Positions 9,008-17,599 of a DNA stretch of 64,000 nucleotides are shown here, one piece after another. The stretch spans positions 1,674,001 through 1,738,000 of the forward strand of contig JADJRF010000005.1 of NCBI GenBank assembly GCA_016712355.1, written 5' to 3'. How positions within the stretch are numbered: the first letter of the stretch is position 1; each line of letters begins with the position of its first letter. The position numbers were made by a program, and so were the translations under genes. The notes under the pieces are model-generated. The model did no database searches, had not been told where the DNA came from, and was given only the letters and a program-made list of their open reading frames with translations. The stretch is from Vampirovibrionales bacterium (GTDB taxonomy: Bacteria; Cyanobacteriota; Vampirovibrionia; Vampirovibrionales; Vampirovibrionaceae).

Positions 9008-12000
9008 ATGCATCAGCCGCATCCCAAAGCTTTTTCGCGCTTATTCGGGTCTCTGGCGCTTGCCATTAGCATTAGTGTCAGCTCCGCCGCGCCTATCGTC
9101 TTCGCCGCGCCCGGCGAGGTCAATTCGATTAACAACGGCCAAAACGTGGCCGGTGGTACGTATTACAACACGGCAGGCGACAAAACCACGTTTGTCAACA
9201 CCAGTGGAACAGGCCTGTATCTCAAAAGCGGCGTCACGGTGACGGGGTTGGAATCCGATGCAGCCGGTAACCCTACCGGCAATGGCGGCTGGCTGCATTT
9301 CTATGCGCCGGGCCAAGCGGTTCGCCTCGATGGGACGATTAACGTCAGCGCCTTGATGAGTAAAGGCGGCTATGCGGGCAATGGCGGTCGCGTTACGGTG
9401 GATTCTGCCTTGCTGTATCAGAACGGCGCCATTTTCGCCAACGGTAAAAACGGCGGGGCCGTACAATTTAACGTCGGTTCGGCGCTGCTGGGTCCGACAG
9501 CGCGCATTGATGCGCGCGGGTTCGCCCAGAACGGCGAGGGCGGCTATGGCGGATCCGTCTCGATCCATTCGCCGGGCGCGGTGGATATTCAGCGCGGGGC
9601 GATTGTTGATACGTCGGGTCGCGTGATTGGCACCTATGACACCAATATTATTAATATAGAAGGCGGGCTGATTAACCTCGAAGGCGTGCTGCGCGCAGAC
9701 GGCGTGGAAGTGGTCGACGTCCCGGCGCGAATTGCTTATGAAGGGGAAGGCGGCCCGAATAGCGCGCCCAGCGGCGGAACCATCCGCCTGGTGGCCAGCG
9801 GCGCAACGAAACCCGCTTGCCTGACGGATTGCGTGCTGGAGAAATCGCCGATTTTTACCGCCTCTGAGCGTGACGCTATCGCCTTACGGCAACAAACGCT
9901 GGTGAATAATCACGATGGCGATATTAAAATCGCTTCTGAGGCGCTTGTCAGCGCCGATGGCGATACTTTGCAGGATGGCGGGACCATTATTCTGTCGGCG
10001 ATGCGTCACGTCGCCAATGATGGAGCGGTTCACGCCAATGGCGGCGACGGCCTTCTATCTGCTGAATCCGAAGGCGCGACGGCTGACGGCGGCCATGGCG
10101 GGACGATTGCCATCACGGCAGGCCACAGCGTGTATAACGGCGGCCTGATTCAAGCCAATGGCGGCGCGGGCGGCGGGAGTCCGTTTTCGGATTTCGTCAG
10201 CGTTGAGAACCCCAGCGGTCCGGCCCACGCGTCAGCCTTTGCGTCTAGCGAAGAGACAACGGCGGCGACCGGCGGCAATGGCGGCCTCATCGCCTTTAGT
10301 TATCACGATTCGCTGGTGAATTCCGGCGTGATCCAGGCCAACGGCGGCGCGGGCGGTCAAGGCGCGGGCGCTTACGCCAACGCTTATAGCGCGGGTATCG
10401 CGGCCAATGCGGTCGCCAGCGCTATTGGCGGCGTCGGCGGCCAGGGCGGCCATGGCGGCTTGATTGTCCTGAGCGGCTATAGCAACCCCACCGGCGGCGG
10501 TCGTGTGGAAGCCAACGGCGGAGAAGGCGGGCAAGGCGGCGACGCCACAGCCATCGCCACCGCGCGCGGCGAGCGCTCGGCTAGCGCCACTGCCAATGCG
10601 ATTGCAGGCGCTGGCGGCGAGGGCGGCGCAGCGGGGCTGATTGTTGCGCCGAATCCGGCGACTTTTGACGCGGATCAAGTTCATCACAGCGACAATGGCG
10701 CGCAAGGCGCCGCCGGGCGCGCGCTGGCCAAGGCCGACGCGACCAGCGGGGGAGTGAGCGACGCTACTGCCAACGCGACCAGCGGTTTTAAGGGCGTGGC
10801 GGACGCGATTGCCTTCGCTTCGCAAGAAGACGTCGTGCTGGGCGGCGATCCCAATGCGACGGCCAATGCCCTTGCGGGCGATTATGGCGTCGCTAATGCC
10901 CTGACATCCGCCATCGGGCGCGATGACGCCAACGCGACCAGTCATGCGCTCGCCGGGCAGTTCGGGAAGGCCGATGCGCGGGCGACTGCCTATTCTCAAG
11001 AACAAAAGGCCAACGCCAATGCGGGCGCGCTCACGACGCTGGGCGGCTGCTCTGTTGCCAATGCCTATGCGCTGTCCTTCTACGCAGCCAAAGCCAACGC
11101 CGCCGCCAATACCGGCGCTTCGGGCGTTTCGCTGGCAGATGCTCTGGCCAAGAGTCTGAATGACAATGCGGACGCCAAGGCCACGGCCAATAGCGGACAA
11201 GGCGGCTTTAGTCGCGCCAATGCCAAATCCATCGCGTTTGTCGATGCCTTTGTAGACGCTTCGGCCAATGCGGGTCAAGATGGATATGCCGAGTCCAACG
11301 CGATCGGCGAGGCGGGCGATGATGTCCGTAAGCTGAAATCAACCGCCAATAGCGGACAGAACGGCGTTTCGATCGCGACCGGCCTTGCGAATACGTCTGA
11401 AGGCAGCGGCCACGACGTCAGCGACTTTTCTGTGAGCGCTAACAGCGGTCAGGACGGTCAATCGCTGGCAAAGGGTCAGATTTGCGCGGGCGGCGACGTG
11501 ACGGCGGATGTTAAATCCAACGCCGGACAGTTCGGCAAAGCGTTTGCTGCGCTCACCGCGCACGCGGGCGATGACATTGAAAAAGCCGCTGTTTCGGCGA
11601 CCGTCGGCGACGCGGGTTTTGCCAAGGCGAGCGGCGAGGTGACAGCCTTCGACGAGGTGAAAGACCTGCGCGTTTCCGCTCTCGGCGGGCGCGACGCCGT
11701 TGCGCTGGCGCATGCGCTTGCGACGGCGAACAATGACGTCAAAAAATCCGATGCGCTTGCGACTGTCGGTGAGGGCGGTTTCGCCAAGGCTGACGCGTGG
11801 GGAAGCACTGGTAATGGCGCGGACGATGACGCGGATGTCAGCGCCAAGGCTTTGAGCGGCGCTCACGGCGTCGCGCTGGCCGAAGCCCATGGATTCGGCG
11901 GCGATGACATTACCACCGATGCCAACGCCACCAGCGGCGCCTTTGGCTTCAGCGAAGCCAAGTCGATCGCTGAGGCGACTCACGGCGCCAATGGCGATGC

Positions 12001-14053
12001 CGATGCGACCGCCAACGCGACCAGCGGCGCTTCGGGCAAAGCGCGCGCGATTGCCTATAGTACATCCGGCGATGATGGCAGCGCCAAGGCCAAGGCCTTG
12101 TTCGGAGCCGGTGGCGGCGGTGAGGCGCAAATCTCCCTGAATATTGACGATGACTGGTCCGCTTCGGCCCTGTCAGGCGGGCTCTCTAACTATATTGGCT
12201 TCGGCTTCAGCGGGAAGCTTCTCGACGCAACGCGCACCAGCGGCGCCCCTGTCGGCGTCACGCCTGCCACGCCGGACGCGTCGGCGCCTGTGACGCAGAT
12301 CGCTGTCTGGACGCCTGCTTCTGCGATTCCGTCCAGCGGCGGCAATGGCATTGCGCAGCTTCAGCGGAACGAACTCGCGCTGAACGGCCCGAATGCCATT
12401 CTTCTGTCAGTCGACGACGACGGTTTCGGCAACCTGACGTTGCTCAGCGAGCGCTTGAAAGACGCCAGGGTCCGCACGGTTGAAAACCCGCTGTCGGCCC
12501 CCGGCTGGCTGACGCACTATGCCGGCGGCGGATTCTGGAATGAAGGTTTCCGGTATTGGCCCGGCCAGTTCCGCAATCTGGTCATCGGCAGCGCCACAGC
12601 GGAAACCCTGACGCTGGATCAGCCGTCGGGACGCAGTTGGGGCGATGGCGAGGTCTTCTCCTGGCCTGCTGCGTTCAATTCGCTGAACACGCTGACGGTT
12701 CTCAATGCGGGTGATCTGGAAAATCCGTCGGAGACCGGCGGATGGACCGTGGGCCGCGCCAATGACTACTGGCATCCGTCTATTGCGGGCGGTCACCTCA
12801 GCCTGTTGTCGGTTTACGGCGCGATTCGCAACGATAACGTTCTGCGCGCGATTGGCGATGGTCTCGGCGGCGGCATCACGCTGGCGGCGGGCGGTCGTTG
12901 TCGCTCTCTGGCCGGTATCGTTAATACCAGCGTCATTGCAACCAATCCCGGCTGGAGTCTGCCGGATCATGGCGGATCGATTATCCTCAAAACGCCTGCG
13001 CGCATCGTGAACGAAGGCGATATTGACGCCAACGGCGACGCGGCGGGAGGGACAATCGTCCTGCGTACGTGCGGCGATATCCTCAATACCGGAACCATCA
13101 AGGCGATGGCCGCAGGCCTCTTCGGCCGCAGACCCTATGATCTGCTGCGCGATGAGGCGTATGACGAGGCGTATACCGATGAAACGCCTTCGCTGCTGAG
13201 CCTCTTCATGCATGCCACCGGCGGGATTATTCTCTCCGAGGCGGGCGGCGTGAACGCCAATCACGGTCAGATGCTCGTGGATGGCGACGTCTTCGGCGCT
13301 CGCGGCGATGGCGGCTATCTGCTGCAATATGGCGGTAAACGCGCCATCAATTGCGGCTTGCTGTCGGCCAACGGCAACGATCAGGGCAACGGCGGCCTTG
13401 TGCTGCTGGTCTCGGGCCGCGATGCCATTAATAATGGCACAATTCGCACGCTCGGCGGACCTGCCCCCGATCTCAACGACGGTCTCATCGTGCTGGCGGG
13501 AAATCGCTCGGTGCGTCAGGGACCGGGCTCCCAGTTGCTGGGCAATACCCGAATTCTCGTCGGCGACGGCGATGAGTCGGGTCTCAGCGCGGTGGAGTTG
13601 GCCTTGTGCAACCCGATCTCCCTTCCCGGCGGCGGACGGGGGACTCCCAAGCCTCGTGTGACCCGTGGGCCGGACTACGACGTGCTGGGCCTCTTCCAGG
13701 AGGACCGTCGCGGTCCGCTGGACAGAATCCCGACGCTGTTCCGTCTGGTGATTCGTATCCCGGATCCCGGCGTGATGCTCTCCAGCGCGTACCTGCCCGT
13801 TACGGAAGAAATTCTGGCGCTGGCGCTGGAAGACTTCCACCGGCAATTGTCGATGGGTCAGACCATCGCCGAAGCCCGGCGGCATGCGATGCTGTATCTG
13901 CGCGAAGCGGGCGTTACCCGGCAAGTGGCGCAAGCCCTTGTTGAGCGCGCCGCGCAAGGCGGGATTAAGGCCGATTCGGCCATTGTGAAAGCGCTTGAGA
14001 CCATGGCTAAGGCGCCCGACTCGACAAACGGCGGCTTGCCGCTCGTTCAGTAG
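9008..14053 (+). CDS. Giant exported repeat protein, probable beta-solenoid adhesin or surface protein
   Basis: A 1681-residue protein with a clear signal peptide (hydrophobic stretch about residues 14-33, cut near VFAAP). Residues about 40-580 show irregular beta-solenoid-like repeats of the type NGGxGGxIxxxxxxxVxNxGxIxANGG, as in filamentous-haemagglutinin-like proteins. Residues about 588-1040 hold some 16 imperfect tandem units of 25-31 residues. Each has a GxxG turn, alternating small residues (AxAxA) and an acidic DD pair. Residues about 1230-1510 return to N/G-rich solenoid repeats. The last 120 residues form a charged, probably helical domain (VTEEILALALEDF to LETMAKA) that I do not recognise. 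No autotransporter barrel, sortase or PEP-CTERM signal is visible, so the export route is unknown. The ATG follows GAAAGGAA. The gene stands alone between ruvB and rnc. Confidence 0.8.
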   Translation: MHQPHPKAFSRLFGSLALAISISVSSAAPIVFAAPGEVNSINNGQNVAGGTYYNTAGDKTTFVNTSGTGLYLKSGVTVTGLESDAAGNPTGNGGWLHFYAPGQAVRLDGTINVSALMSKGGYAGNGGRVTVDSALLYQNGAIFANGKNGGAVQFNVGSALLGPTARIDARGFAQNGEGGYGGSVSIHSPGAVDIQRGAIVDTSGRVIGTYDTNIINIEGGLINLEGVLRADGVEVVDVPARIAYEGEGGPNSAPSGGTIRLVASGATKPACLTDCVLEKSPIFTASERDAIALRQQTLVNNHDGDIKIASEALVSADGDTLQDGGTIILSAMRHVANDGAVHANGGDGLLSAESEGATADGGHGGTIAITAGHSVYNGGLIQANGGAGGGSPFSDFVSVENPSGPAHASAFASSEETTAATGGNGGLIAFSYHDSLVNSGVIQANGGAGGQGAGAYANAYSAGIAANAVASAIGGVGGQGGHGGLIVLSGYSNPTGGGRVEANGGEGGQGGDATAIATARGERSASATANAIAGAGGEGGAAGLIVAPNPATFDADQVHHSDNGAQGAAGRALAKADATSGGVSDATANATSGFKGVADAIAFASQEDVVLGGDPNATANALAGDYGVANALTSAIGRDDANATSHALAGQFGKADARATAYSQEQKANANAGALTTLGGCSVANAYALSFYAAKANAAANTGASGVSLADALAKSLNDNADAKATANSGQGGFSRANAKSIAFVDAFVDASANAGQDGYAESNAIGEAGDDVRKLKSTANSGQNGVSIATGLANTSEGSGHDVSDFSVSANSGQDGQSLAKGQICAGGDVTADVKSNAGQFGKAFAALTAHAGDDIEKAAVSATVGDAGFAKASGEVTAFDEVKDLRVSALGGRDAVALAHALATANNDVKKSDALATVGEGGFAKADAWGSTGNGADDDADVSAKALSGAHGVALAEAHGFGGDDITTDANATSGAFGFSEAKSIAEATHGANGDADATANATSGASGKARAIAYSTSGDDGSAKAKALFGAGGGGEAQISLNIDDDWSASALSGGLSNYIGFGFSGKLLDATRTSGAPVGVTPATPDASAPVTQIAVWTPASAIPSSGGNGIAQLQRNELALNGPNAILLSVDDDGFGNLTLLSERLKDARVRTVENPLSAPGWLTHYAGGGFWNEGFRYWPGQFRNLVIGSATAETLTLDQPSGRSWGDGEVFSWPAAFNSLNTLTVLNAGDLENPSETGGWTVGRANDYWHPSIAGGHLSLLSVYGAIRNDNVLRAIGDGLGGGITLAAGGRCRSLAGIVNTSVIATNPGWSLPDHGGSIILKTPARIVNEGDIDANGDAAGGTIVLRTCGDILNTGTIKAMAAGLFGRRPYDLLRDEAYDEAYTDETPSLLSLFMHATGGIILSEAGGVNANHGQMLVDGDVFGARGDGGYLLQYGGKRAINCGLLSANGNDQGNGGLVLLVSGRDAINNGTIRTLGGPAPDLNDGLIVLAGNRSVRQGPGSQLLGNTRILVGDGDESGLSAVELALCNPISLPGGGRGTPKPRVTRGPDYDVLGLFQEDRRGPLDRIPTLFRLVIRIPDPGVMLSSAYLPVTEEILALALEDFHRQLSMGQTIAEARRHAMLYLREAGVTRQVAQALVERAAQGGIKADSAIVKALETMAKAPDSTNGGLPLVQ
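10769..12130 (+). repeat. Coding tandem repeat array, about 16 units of 75-93 bp
   Basis: In-frame degenerate repeats inside the giant protein gene. Each unit starts with a codon run for AN(A/S)(T/G)SG or a variant, continues with GxxG and alternating Ala codons (GCC AAT GCC-like), and ends with an acidic DD segment. Unit length drifts between 25 and 31 residues and nucleotide identity is low, so the array is old rather than recently amplified. Confidence 0.7.
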
Positions 14054-14099
14054 GCCTCCTCACGGTCTGCGCTTTCACCTGAACCGGGATGCTCCTTTT

Positions 14100-14116
14100 A
14101 ACGGGAGCGTCCCGTT
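14100..14116 (+). terminator. Hairpin after the giant repeat gene
   Basis: AACGGGA (14100-14106), loop GCG and TCCCGTT (14110-14116) form a perfect 7-bp stem about 47 nt after the stop codon. Only TTTCG follows rather than a long U-run, so it may be a weak terminator. Confidence 0.35.
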
Positions 14117-14135
14117 TCGCTGCGCGGGCTTGCAG

Positions 14136-14162
14136 TTGGCCGACGCTTACAGGGGGTATAAT
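14136..14162 (+). promoter_or_regulatory. Candidate promoter for rnc
   Basis: A perfect TATAAT -10 at 14157-14162 lies 41 nt before the rnc ATG. The best -35 is TTGGCC at 14136-14141 with a short 15-nt spacer, so the -10 is the stronger part of the call. Confidence 0.4.
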
Positions 14163-14203
14163 AAAGGTTGATTCAGTAATGGGTTGATAATCACTCGCCG
14201 GTC

Positions 14204-14995
14204 ATGACGGACTATTACGGGATTTCTCCCGATCGAAAAGCGCAGATAGACAGTCTCCTGGCATTGCTTCAGGTGAGCTTGCCCAGCCATGAAGCGCATT
14301 ACGAGCTGTATGACCACGCGCTCACCCACAGTTCCTATACCTACGAAAACAAGCTCTCATCGCTGGACAACTACGAACGGCTGGAGTTTCTAGGCGACGC
14401 CGTGCTGAAGCTCATCGTCAGCGAGTATCTGTTTGAGCGGTTTCCGGAGTATCGCGAAGGCGAGCTGACCAAGATTCGCGCCGTTATCGTCAGCGACGCG
14501 ACGCTATGCCGCTTTGCCGAGCATATCCGCCTGGGCGATTACATGGTGTTTGGCGCCTGTGAAGAGCGCAGCGGCGGCCGTCGCAAGTCATCTAACATTG
14601 CCTGCTGTTTTGAGGCCCTCTTAGGGGCGATGTTTCTGGATGGCAAGATGGCCGAAGTGCGCGCCCTGCTGCTGGATATTCTGCAGGACGAAGTGACCCG
14701 CGTCGATTTAAGCCCCACCAAAGATAACTACAAGGCCGTCCTGCAGGAAATGACCCAGGCCGAAGGCGATGGCCTGCCGGTTTATCAGACCGTCAAAGAG
14801 ACCGGCCCGGCGCATCGCAAGACGTTCCATATTCAGGTGCTGATTAACGGCGAAGTCTTGGGGTTTGGCAAAGGCGCCTCCAAAAAGGAGGCCCAGCAAG
14901 AGGCCGCCCGTATGGCCCTGAAGTCTCTCAACGCGCTGGACGAAGACGACGACCCGCCCGCGCTCTCGATGGCGGACGCCTCCGAGGATGATTAG
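14204..14995 (+). CDS. rnc: Ribonuclease III
   Basis: RNase III cleaves double-stranded RNA in rRNA and mRNA processing. The catalytic domain has NYERLEFLGDAVL and FEALLGAMFLDG; a dsRNA-binding domain follows (about residues 173-245: NYKAVLQEMTQ ... GKGASKKEAQQEAARMAL). The usual metal ligands are present at Glu61, Asp65 and Glu137. However, the residue exactly 69 positions after Asp65, which is Asp114 in E. coli, is Cys134 here (codon TGC in gcc-tgc-tgt-ttt-gag). The length of 263 and all other motifs are normal, with an acidic Asp/Glu tail. Family identity is certain; full activity is open. Confidence 0.95.
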   Translation: MTDYYGISPDRKAQIDSLLALLQVSLPSHEAHYELYDHALTHSSYTYENKLSSLDNYERLEFLGDAVLKLIVSEYLFERFPEYREGELTKIRAVIVSDATLCRFAEHIRLGDYMVFGACEERSGGRRKSSNIACCFEALLGAMFLDGKMAEVRALLLDILQDEVTRVDLSPTKDNYKAVLQEMTQAEGDGLPVYQTVKETGPAHRKTFHIQVLINGEVLGFGKGASKKEAQQEAARMALKSLNALDEDDDPPALSMADASEDD

Positions 14996-14998
14996 CCC

Positions 14999-15027
14999 TT
15001 GCAAAGGCCTGCTGCACAGCATATAAT
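14999..15027 (+). promoter_or_regulatory. Near-consensus sigma-70 promoter
   Basis: TTGCAA (14999-15004), exactly 17 nt, then a perfect TATAAT (15022-15027). It begins right at the end of rnc and would drive the 59-residue small protein gene with a leader of about 25 nt. This is the best promoter match I noticed in the window. Confidence 0.7.
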
Positions 15028-15058
15028 AGTCTATACTTAGCTTTTTGAGGATGCTTTA

Positions 15059-15238
15059 ATGAGTTTTGCGGTCTCATCAATGTTTGCCCAGCTCAGGGGA
15101 GCGCAATCCTCCACGGGTCCTCGTTTTGGCGCTGGCGCCGCACAAACTGCAGCGGCGGAAGCTAGCCTCGACGGATTGAAGAAAATGAAAGAACAAAACG
15201 TGAAGTCTTTCGCCACGTTTCTGGACGTTACCGCTTAA
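15059..15238 (+). CDS. Small protein of 59 residues, unknown
   Basis: The ATG at 15059 follows TTTTGAGGATG at 8 nt and the frame ends in TAA at 15236-15238. The protein starts MSFAVSSMFAQLRG, has an Ala/Gly-rich middle, and ends in a charged, probably helical stretch (LDGLKKMKEQNVKSFATFLDVTA). There is no signal peptide, Cys motif or membrane segment. I do not recognise it. Support comes from the near-consensus promoter, the ribosome site and a weak hairpin (AACGCC at 15269-15274 with GGCGTT at 15278-15283) after it. It could be a cytoplasmic small protein with a helical interaction surface; that is a guess. Confidence 0.6.
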   Translation: MSFAVSSMFAQLRGAQSSTGPRFGAGAAQTAAAEASLDGLKKMKEQNVKSFATFLDVTA

Positions 15239-15541
15239 GACGCAGGCTGGGGGATTGAGGGCAGGGGGAACGCCGCAGGCGTTATAGACTGGTTTAAACG
15301 CAAAGTAGGGCTTTGGTTTTGCGCAGCGATGCGTCTGCCGCGCGCAATAGGCCTGTGACAGAAGATGTAACGCTTTTGTGATGCGTTTCGGCGTGGGCGC
15401 AATTTTGGCCTGCCTCTCGTTTTTATTATTTCAAAAGTATATACTATTCTTATCCCTTTGCATTGAATGCCCGTTTTTGTGAACGCTTTTGTCCCCGTCC
15501 TGTTCTGAGAGATGCGACCTGATATAAAGGAACTCCCTTTT
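15239..15541. other. Intergenic region before the polysaccharide block
   Basis: About 300 nt without a supported gene; a 109-codon frame on the minus strand has basic, shadow-like composition. It contains the small hairpin at 15269-15283 and, in an AT-rich segment, a TATACT -10-like hexamer (15440-15445) without a good -35. The AAAGGAA ribosome site (15526-15532) of the next gene closes the region. Confidence 0.4.
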
Positions 15542-17518
15542 ATGGCCCCCAAGACGATCTCCATCCTGCTGAAAAGTCGCTTTTACCGCGAAAACGCCCG
15601 CCTGATGGCCGGGATTACCCTGTTCATCTGGTGCTGGATGCTGCTGTATACGTTCTGCTTCTATCGACCGACGTATACTTCCGATGCATGGGTGATGATC
15701 AAGGATTCGGCGATTACCTCGGGCTACGTTCAGGCGGAAACTTACGTGGCGGAGAAAACCACGTCGTCCAACGCCGCCAACCCCGTACTCAATACGATGG
15801 GGCTGCTGAGTTCGGCGCGGATTATGGAAGAAGTCTACGCGTTTTTACTCAAAGAATATCCCAACGAACTCAAACGTATTGGCGTTGAAACCAAACAGGA
15901 TTGGCAAAATTACTACAAAGACGGCTCGGCTATCATTAAGGCGAAAAACAAGAGCGGGACCGATTTAATCAATCTGCATGTCACCTGGACCGATCCCCTG
16001 ATTGCCCAGCGCATGGCGTCTGTGGTGCTGGATGCCTTCCAGCACGCAAGCCAGGAGCTGAATCAGGAAGAACAGCGCAATCGCCGCCGCTATCTCGAAG
16101 AAGAAGTCAATAAACTGGCGGGTAAACTGGAGACGGTTCGCGCGACTAAAAGCGATTTCAAGCGCAGTAATAAAACCATCGACGCTGAACGCGAGAGCCT
16201 GGAACTGACCAAGCTGCGCATGGGCTTTGAATCTCGCCTCAACGAAACGCTGGCCTCGGCTGAAGGCCGTCAGGCGGAGTTGAGCCGCTACCAGAAAATG
16301 CTGGGCATGACGCCGGAGCAGGCCCTGAAAGCCTCTGCCGTCGGCATGAATCCTACTATTTCGCGCCTGAAAAACGAATTGTATGAACTGTCGGAAACCG
16401 ACGCCCATCTCTCCAGCAACCTGACCGACCGCAACCCCAAGGTCAAAGAAGTGCGCGCGCGGATGAATCAGGTCAAAGGCGATCTGAGGGATGAATTGCG
16501 CCAGACGTTGGGCCGTAACGCCTCGCTCGGCAGCCTCAACGATTCGGTGTCCGATGCGCCGCGCGCCCGCGTGGTGGGCGATCTCGTAAGCGCCCAGGCC
16601 GACGTGATCCGTCTGCGTCAGGAAGCCAACGCGTTGCGCAAGCGCCTGAGCGTCATCGACGGCAGTATTCGCCAGTTTCCCAAGGTAGAGGAAGGCCTGC
16701 GCAACATCGAGCAGACTGAAACCTCCCTGAGCGATTCGCTGGACGCCCTGCGCCGCAAGCTCACCGAAGCGCGTCTGAAAGAGGCGCAGACGCTGAGCAA
16801 CGTGTTTATCGTCGACAGCGCGCGCTTGCCCCTCAAGTCGAATTTCCCGTCGAAACTGCAACTGGCCCTCCTCTCGTTGCTGCTCGGCGTGGTGGTCGGT
16901 CTGGTGAGCGTGGTGTTGCGCTATCGCTTTAATCTGGACGATCGCTTTAAAGTCCTGTGGCGTCAGGCCTCGCGCTTCCTCGAACCGGCTGCGCCCGCGA
17001 CGTTGCGAGATCCTGTGGTCGGCGCCGCCGCCACAGATGCGCCGGACTCCTTCGAGAAGGCGCTGGATGATATCTTCTCGCCGCGTCAGCTACGCCAAGC
17101 AGCCAACGGCGAAAGCGAGGCGGTTGCTCCTGAAGACCTCTCGCCTGAAGCGCTGCGTCAACGCCTGGCCATGCTCAAGATCGACTACAAACGCGGTCTG
17201 GCTCGTTACGAGCAAAAATCCAAGCGTCTGGAGCAACTGGCTGGCAGTCTGGAGCTGCGCGGCGAATTGCTCGAAGACGATGATCCGCGGATGCAGACGA
17301 TTTTAATGCGCGATCGCCTGATGCTTCAGGAAAAAACCGAAGAGCTTCAACGGTCCTATCAAGGCTTGAAAAAACGCGAATCCCTGATTCGCCGTCTGGA
17401 AAGCCACTTGGCCGAAGCCGATCGTATCGAGGAAATCAAGCGACAAATCCGCCAAAAATACATGCGCCAACGGCAAGAAAACCTCATTCCGTTTCGTGCG
17501 GCAAATCAGGCCAGCTAA
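15542..17518 (+). CDS. Wzz/GumC-type polysaccharide co-polymerase with cytoplasmic coiled-coil tail
   Basis: A 658-residue chain-length regulator of the Wzz/GNVR superfamily in the inner membrane. It has TM1 at about residues 22-43, and a periplasmic region with long coiled coils (about 165-330) and the conserved DRNPKVKEVRARM block. TM2 (LQLALLSLLLGVVVGLVSVVLRYRF) is preceded by the proline-rich VDSARLPLKSNFPSK that is typical of the family. There is no tyrosine-kinase P-loop after TM2. Instead a tail of about 190 residues carries a second, highly charged coiled coil (about 535-650), which is unusual. The start at 15542 is preferred over 15512 because AAAGGAA precedes it by 9 nt. It heads a block with Wzy-, Wzx- and GT2-like genes. 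Confidence 0.82.
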   Translation: MAPKTISILLKSRFYRENARLMAGITLFIWCWMLLYTFCFYRPTYTSDAWVMIKDSAITSGYVQAETYVAEKTTSSNAANPVLNTMGLLSSARIMEEVYAFLLKEYPNELKRIGVETKQDWQNYYKDGSAIIKAKNKSGTDLINLHVTWTDPLIAQRMASVVLDAFQHASQELNQEEQRNRRRYLEEEVNKLAGKLETVRATKSDFKRSNKTIDAERESLELTKLRMGFESRLNETLASAEGRQAELSRYQKMLGMTPEQALKASAVGMNPTISRLKNELYELSETDAHLSSNLTDRNPKVKEVRARMNQVKGDLRDELRQTLGRNASLGSLNDSVSDAPRARVVGDLVSAQADVIRLRQEANALRKRLSVIDGSIRQFPKVEEGLRNIEQTETSLSDSLDALRRKLTEARLKEAQTLSNVFIVDSARLPLKSNFPSKLQLALLSLLLGVVVGLVSVVLRYRFNLDDRFKVLWRQASRFLEPAAPATLRDPVVGAAATDAPDSFEKALDDIFSPRQLRQAANGESEAVAPEDLSPEALRQRLAMLKIDYKRGLARYEQKSKRLEQLAGSLELRGELLEDDDPRMQTILMRDRLMLQEKTEELQRSYQGLKKRESLIRRLESHLAEADRIEEIKRQIRQKYMRQRQENLIPFRAANQAS

Positions 17519-17556
17519 TGCCGGCGCGGCGCCTCTGCGGTATCATCATGCGTTTT

Positions 17557-17579
17557 AGGGCTCGCAACGCGCGGGCCCT
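17557..17579 (+). terminator. Possible terminator or attenuator between the Wzz- and Wzy-like genes
   Basis: AGGGCTCGC (17557-17565), loop AACGC and GCGGGCCCT (17571-17579) form a 9-bp stem with one wobble pair, followed by TTCCT. It lies 38 nt after the Wzz-like stop and just before the ribosome site of the next gene, so it could reduce read-through. Confidence 0.4.
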
Positions 17580-17599
17580 TTCCTAAGGGACTCCTGTTT

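Noticed and set aside
10769..12130. CRISPR-like array
   Set aside because: The repeats are in-frame, degenerate and of variable length with no spacer pattern, so they are protein repeats.
10232..13957. Long minus-strand open frames (348, 263 and 516 codons) opposite the giant repeat gene
   Set aside because: They mirror the GCC/GGC-rich codon periodicity of the plus-strand gene, have no ribosome sites, and give low-complexity products without domains.
9008..14053. Type V autotransporter
   Set aside because: The C-terminus has no 12-strand barrel pattern or terminal aromatic residue (it ends LPLVQ); it is helical and charged.
15235..15564. 109-codon minus-strand frame upstream of the Wzz-like gene
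   Set aside because: It overlaps the small plus-strand gene and the Wzz start and has basic, shadow-like composition.
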